From the NCBI GenBank assembly GCA_964643885.1, contig CAZXUI010000108.1:1-8657 (forward strand): a stretch of DNA of 8,657 nt. Direction: 5' to 3'. Under the pieces are notes generated by a model that had not been told where the DNA came from, made no database searches, and worked only from the letters and a program-made list of their open reading frames with translations. Positions 6,175-8,657 of the stretch are shown piece after piece. This DNA is from CAADGL01 sp964643885. GTDB taxonomy: Bacteria > Planctomycetota > Phycisphaerae > UBA1845 > Fen-1342. Within the stretch, counting starts at the first letter, position 1. Each line of letters opens with the position of its first letter. The position numbers and the translations under genes were made by a program.

Positions 6175-7548
6175 CTAGGATTTGCTCGGCCGTGCCGTCG
6201 GCGCATCCCAGAAGTTCACCAGGTCGATCCGCGTGATCAGCCCCGCGATCCGCCCGTCGCGCCGCACCAGCACGCCCGTGTTCCCGCTCAGCAGCAGCCG
6301 GTAGATCTCGTCCACGCTGATCGACTCGTCGATCTCCGGCATCGGCCGGGCCATGATCTCGTGCAGCTTCACCTGCCGCGGCTTGAACCCTTCGTGCAGC
6401 AGCCGCGCCAGCGTCACTTCCTGAAGCGCCCCCACCGCCCGCTCGCCCTCCAGAATCGGAATCTGCGAAATCCCCTTCTCGCGGAACAGCTCGATCGCGT
6501 CCTGCATCGTCGCATCCGGCCCCAGCGACCACAGCTCCCGCGGGCCGAGCATCGTCAGTACGTCCCGCGCCGCCGCCGGCCGGCGATCCTCCTCCAGGTA
6601 GCCGTTCTCGCGCATCCAGTCGTCGTTGTAGCACTTGCTCAGGTAGTTCCGCCCCGTGTCCGGCATGACCACGACCACCAGGTCCTTCGGCGTCAGCCGC
6701 TCGGCATAGCGCAGCGCGGCCGACACGCACGTCCCGCACGAGCCGCCGATCAGCAGCCCCTCCATCCGGGCCACCTTGCGGGCCGCCAGGAACGACTCCT
6801 TGTCCGAGACCCGCACCCACTCGTCCACGACCTGGCTGTTGAAGGTCTTGGGCACGTAGTCCTCGCCGATGCCCTCGACTTTCCAGTTCTTCGGCTGCCC
6901 ACCGGAGAGGATCGACCCCTCCGGGTCCGCACCCACGATGCGGATGTTCGGATTGCGCTCCTTCAGGTACTTGCCCACCCCGGAGATCGTCCCGCCCGTC
7001 CCGATCCCGCTCACGAAGCAGGTGATCCGCCCGCCCGTCTGTTCCCAGATCTCCGGCCCGGTCGTCAGGTAGTGAATCTCCGGGTTCGACATGTTCATGA
7101 ACTGGTTCGGCTGCCACGCGTTCGGCACCTCGTTCAGCAGCCGCTTGGCCACGCCGTTGTAGCTCTCCGGAGAGTCGGCCGGCACGTTCGTCGGAACGAT
7201 CACCACCTCCGCCCCGTACGCCCGCAGCAGGTCGATCTTCTCGCGGCTCATCTTGTCCGGCATGACGAAGATGCAGCGGTAGCCCTTCACGGCCGCCACC
7301 AGCGCCAGCCCGACGCCCGTGTTGCCGCTGGTCGCCTCGACGATCGTCGTCACGCCCGGCTTGATGACCCCTTCGCGCTCCGCCTTCTCGATCATCGCCC
7401 GGCCGATGCGGTCCTTGATGCTCTGGCCGGGGTTGAAGAACTCGACCTTGGCGTAGACCGGGCACGGCAGGCTCTTGGCCACGCGATTCAGCCGAATCAG
7501 CGGCGTCTTGCCGATCGTCTCGAGCACGTTCTCGAACGTTCCATACAT
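6175..7548 (-). CDS. cbs: Cystathionine beta-synthase (PLP domain plus two CBS domains)
   Basis: This 457-residue cytosolic enzyme is predicted to condense serine and homocysteine to cystathionine, the first step of transsulfuration. The fold-type II PLP domain (about 1-320) has the Schiff-base lysine Lys45 in NPGQSIKDR, the substrate loop TSGNTG (73-78), the phosphate-binding loop GIGTGGT (181-187), GGSCG (268-272) and PDTGRNYLSK (296-305). Two CBS domains follow (about 328-385 and 393-450); in animal enzymes this pair binds S-adenosylmethionine. The heme-binding N-terminal extension of animal CBS is absent, as in bacterial homologues such as the mycobacterial enzyme, which the motifs closely resemble. 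The alternative, a cysteine synthase with fused CBS domains, is less likely. The ATG at 7548 is chosen over one at 7605 because AGGAG (7560-7556) precedes it by seven bases and conserved sequence starts there. No cystathionine gamma-lyase gene is nearby. It has its own promoter candidate. Confidence 0.92.
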   Translation of the reverse strand: MYGTFENVLETIGKTPLIRLNRVAKSLPCPVYAKVEFFNPGQSIKDRIGRAMIEKAEREGVIKPGVTTIVEATSGNTGVGLALVAAVKGYRCIFVMPDKMSREKIDLLRAYGAEVVIVPTNVPADSPESYNGVAKRLLNEVPNAWQPNQFMNMSNPEIHYLTTGPEIWEQTGGRITCFVSGIGTGGTISGVGKYLKERNPNIRIVGADPEGSILSGGQPKNWKVEGIGEDYVPKTFNSQVVDEWVRVSDKESFLAARKVARMEGLLIGGSCGTCVSAALRYAERLTPKDLVVVVMPDTGRNYLSKCYNDDWMRENGYLEEDRRPAAARDVLTMLGPRELWSLGPDATMQDAIELFREKGISQIPILEGERAVGALQEVTLARLLHEGFKPRQVKLHEIMARPMPEIDESISVDEIYRLLLSGNTGVLVRRDGRIAGLITRIDLVNFWDAPTARPSKS

Positions 7549-7555
7549 CCCGCTG

Positions 7556-7560
7556 CTCCT
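7556..7560 (-). promoter_or_regulatory. Ribosome binding site of cbs
   Basis: AGGAG on the minus strand is seven bases before the ATG at 7548. It supports the shorter start over the one at 7605, which would add 19 non-conserved residues. Confidence 0.75.
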
Positions 7561-7574
7561 GGGCGCATCAACCC

Positions 7575-7613
7575 GGCACGTCCGCCGGGCACGTCCGCCG
7601 GGCAAGTCGCGCG
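7575..7613. repeat. 13-bp tandem repeat in the cbs leader
   Basis: GGCACGTCCGCCG occurs exactly at 7575-7587 and 7588-7600, followed by a degenerate third copy (GGCAAGTCGCGCG, 7601-7613). It lies between the candidate promoter and the ribosome binding site of cbs, so it would be transcribed as part of the 5' leader. Confidence 0.7.
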
Positions 7614-7635
7614 CACGTCGTTCTCCCCCAATCGC

Positions 7636-7644
7636 ATCATATCA
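7636..7644 (-). promoter_or_regulatory. Extended -10 promoter candidate for cbs
   Basis: The minus strand reads TGATATGAT (7644-7636): a TGn extension directly followed by TATGAT, five of six bases of the -10 consensus. No good -35 box is present, as is usual for extended -10 promoters. Transcription would begin near 7629, giving a leader of about 80 bases that contains the 13-bp repeats. Confidence 0.5.
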
Positions 7645-7663
7645 CGCCAACGGCCAGCCCGCC

Positions 7664-7771
7664 TGATCCGGGTGGTACGGGCGTCTCGCCCGTACCAGTG
7701 ATTCGCGCCGCGACCGTCTGTCTCCACCGAACCGCGCGGCTCTGTTCCGCGCGCCTCGGCGAGCGCGCGCC
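7664..7771. repeat. Dispersed palindromic repeat, copy A
   Basis: The core is a perfect palindrome with 10-bp arms, GGTACGGGCG (7674-7683) and CGCCCGTACC (7687-7696), around TCT. The 43 bases at 7670-7712 are identical to 8501-8543. After a variable segment (7713-7731), the 40 bases at 7732-7771 match 8554-8593 at 38 positions. It lies between the DUF1569 stop and the cbs promoter. A strong RNA hairpin is expected, but without a T tract. It looks like a non-autonomous dispersed repeat of the REP/MITE kind; no terminal target duplication was identified. Confidence 0.8.
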
Positions 7772-7818
7772 GGCGGCGCGCCCGGGCGTCCCGCCTGCAA
7801 TGCGACCGAGCGCCCCGC

Positions 7819-8301
7819 TCAATAACTCACAAACCCCAGGTGCAGTTCCGCATGCCGCAGGTTCAGCGCCACCAGCTCCGCGTGCGAGAGCTTGCCGAAC
7901 ACCGGGCTCGGGTGAATCGCCGGCTCGCTCCGCAGCCGCTCGAACACCTGCCGCAGCCGCGCCGCCCCCCGCTCCGTGCTCATCGGCTCCGTCCCGTACG
8001 TCCCGCCCTCCACCTTCGGAATCCGCAGCCCGGGCTTCAGCCCCTCGCGCAGCAGCTTGCCCTTCTGAAACCGCACGATCAGCCGCACGAACCACGGCAC
8101 CTTGAGCGGATAGCCTTTGTAGGAATACTCGGCCCAGGCCGCGATGTGCCCCAGCATCTGCCCCGCCGACCAGTTCCCCGCGCAGCGCAGCCGGCCCTCC
8201 CGGTCGGCCGCCGCCACCCGCTCCACTTCGGCCAGCGCGTCATCGATCGTCTCGAAGCGCAGCTTCCGCCGCGGCGACGCCTTCGTATCCACCTCGGCCA
8301 T
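7819..8301 (-). CDS. DUF1569 (DinB-like) protein of unknown function
   Basis: This 160-residue protein matches what I know of the DUF1569 family, a branch of the DinB/YfiT-like four-helix proteins that often bind a metal. Visible hallmarks are RRKLRF near the start (11-16), GNWSAGQMLGHIAAW (42-56), a basic middle segment WFVRLIVRFQKGKLLREG (70-87), HPSPVFGKL (130-138) and the C-terminal LRHAELHLGF (148-157). His52, His150 and His154 are plausible metal ligands by analogy with the DinB triad. No signal peptide or membrane segment is evident, so it is probably cytosolic. The family has no established biochemical role; thiol-transferase or stress functions are known only for distant relatives. 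The ATG at 8301 is chosen because GGGAGG (8314-8309) lies seven bases upstream; a GTG at 8316 would overlap that site. It has its own promoter candidate and is flanked on both sides by copies of the palindromic repeat. Confidence 0.85.
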   Translation of the reverse strand: MAEVDTKASPRRKLRFETIDDALAEVERVAAADREGRLRCAGNWSAGQMLGHIAAWAEYSYKGYPLKVPWFVRLIVRFQKGKLLREGLKPGLRIPKVEGGTYGTEPMSTERGAARLRQVFERLRSEPAIHPSPVFGKLSHAELVALNLRHAELHLGFVSY

Positions 8302-8308
8302 GCTGCAA

Positions 8309-8314
8309 CCTCCC
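8309..8314 (-). promoter_or_regulatory. Ribosome binding site of the DUF1569 gene
   Basis: GGGAGG on the minus strand sits seven bases before the ATG at 8301. It is one of the best Shine-Dalgarno matches in the window and rules out the GTG at 8316 as start. Confidence 0.75.
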
Positions 8315-8353
8315 ACAGAAAAACCGCACCCCCGGTCCGCCTCGCACCCGACG

Positions 8354-8381
8354 AGTATTCACCCTCCGCCGGCCGCGTCAA
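8354..8381 (-). promoter_or_regulatory. Sigma70-type promoter candidate for the DUF1569 gene
   Basis: On the minus strand, TTGACG (8381-8376; five of six matches) is followed after 16 bases by AATACT (8359-8354; four of six). Transcription would start near 8347, giving a leader of about 46 bases. It is located between the gene and repeat copy B. Confidence 0.5.
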
Positions 8382-8433
8382 GCATGCGCTTTGCATCGGA
8401 AACCCGCCGGACAGCGCGGGCGTTCCCCCCGCA

Positions 8434-8593
8434 TGATTCGGGTGGTACGGGCGTCCCGCTCGTCTGATCCGGGTGGTACGGGTGTCTCGCCGTCCGATCT
8501 GGGTGGTACGGGCGTCTCGCCCGTACCAGTGATTCGCGCCGCGCGCCTCGGTTCCGCGCGGCTCCGTTCCGCGCGCCCCGGCGAGCGCGCGCC
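8434..8593. repeat. Dispersed palindromic repeat, copy B, with two extra tandem half-units
   Basis: Three tandem units of about 30-31 bp start at 8434, 8465 and 8495, each reading roughly TGATYYGGGTGGTACGGG. Units 1 and 2 break off inside the right arm. Only unit 3 has the complete palindrome (arms 8505-8514 and 8518-8527 around TCT). From 8501 it follows copy A: 8501-8543 is identical to 7670-7712 and 8554-8593 matches 7732-7771 at 38 of 40 bases. Both copies have the same orientation. The 356 bases from the DUF1569 start to the window end contain only its promoter, this repeat and the poly-C run. Confidence 0.8.
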
Positions 8594-8607
8594 ATCGGGC
8601 AGCGCCG

Positions 8608-8657
<50 letters not shown>

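Noticed and set aside
6045..6206. Longer M16 start at 6206
   Set aside because: It would add 54 Arg/Ser-rich residues, overlap the end of cbs and bury the signal peptide; the ATG at 6044 has a good ribosome binding site.
6026..7465. 479-residue minus-strand frame overlapping cbs in another phase
   Set aside because: Same strand but a different frame from cbs, low complexity and without motifs; the overlapping cbs frame explains the sequence.
7549..7605. Longer cbs start at 7605
   Set aside because: The extra 19 residues are encoded by the 13-bp repeats and show no family conservation; AGGAG precedes the ATG at 7548.
7549..7635. SAM or other riboswitch in the cbs leader
   Set aside because: The leader is only about 80 bases, contains simple 13-bp repeats and shows no multi-helix conserved core that I recognise.
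7674..7696. Intrinsic terminator after the DUF1569 gene
   Set aside because: The stem is strong, but there is no U tract on either strand and an identical hairpin lies upstream of the gene, so a dispersed repeat is the better description. It may still slow transcription.
6361..7701. 446-residue plus-strand frame opposite cbs
   Set aside because: Antisense to a gene with an intact set of catalytic motifs. It is Arg/His/Pro rich without domains and reads into the palindromic repeat.
7637..8095. Small proteins containing TGETPVPP-type peptides in and around the repeats
   Set aside because: These residues are simply the translation of the palindromic repeat on the minus strand; the frames lack ribosome binding sites and overlap real genes.
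8302..8316. GTG start of the DUF1569 gene at 8316
   Set aside because: It overlaps the Shine-Dalgarno sequence GGGAGG that serves the ATG at 8301.
8434..8527. CRISPR-like array from three 30-31-bp repeats
   Set aside because: The units abut directly with no unique spacers, they decay internally, and no cas gene is present.

Overview
The window looks like a GC-rich bacterial chromosome segment. A planctomycete-type bacterium is my best guess, judging from very high GC, a STAS protein with an FLSSQALG signature, a DUF1569 protein, and GC-rich intergenic palindromes of the ACGGGCGTCTCGCCCGT kind. This is an inference from general appearance, not a database match. No tRNA, rRNA, CRISPR array, phage gene or riboswitch was recognised.

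Layout: positions 1-371 hold interleaved inverted repeats and a truncated IS3-family transposase OrfA (minus strand) with its own promoter and ribosome binding site. After a 10-bp tandem repeat and a clear sigma70-type promoter comes the only plus-strand gene, an EF-G2-type translational GTPase (559-2601). A 154-bp convergent intergenic region with a palindrome and a 24-bp tandem repeat separates it from four minus-strand genes. In their order of transcription these are a DUF1569/DinB-like protein (8301-7819), cystathionine beta-synthase (7548-6175), a secreted two-module M16 zinc peptidase (6044-3219) and an orphan STAS-domain protein (3121-2756). Gaps of about 100-270 bp, and separate promoter candidates before the first three, argue against a single tight operon. 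The M16 and STAS genes may be co-transcribed.

The genes do not form an obvious pathway. They cover translation (EF-G2), transsulfuration (Cbs), envelope or secreted proteolysis (M16), a probable sigma-factor partner-switching component (STAS) and one gene of unknown role (DUF1569). No convincing new multi-gene system is present.

The points most worth a second look are: substituted GTPase motifs in the EF-G paralogue; the split of catalytic features between the two halves of the M16 protein; a dispersed palindromic repeat that occurs as direct copies on both sides of the DUF1569 gene; and a run of 50 C at the right edge, which is probably a sequencing or assembly artefact. Both window edges lie in repeat-like DNA, which fits a contig broken at repeats.
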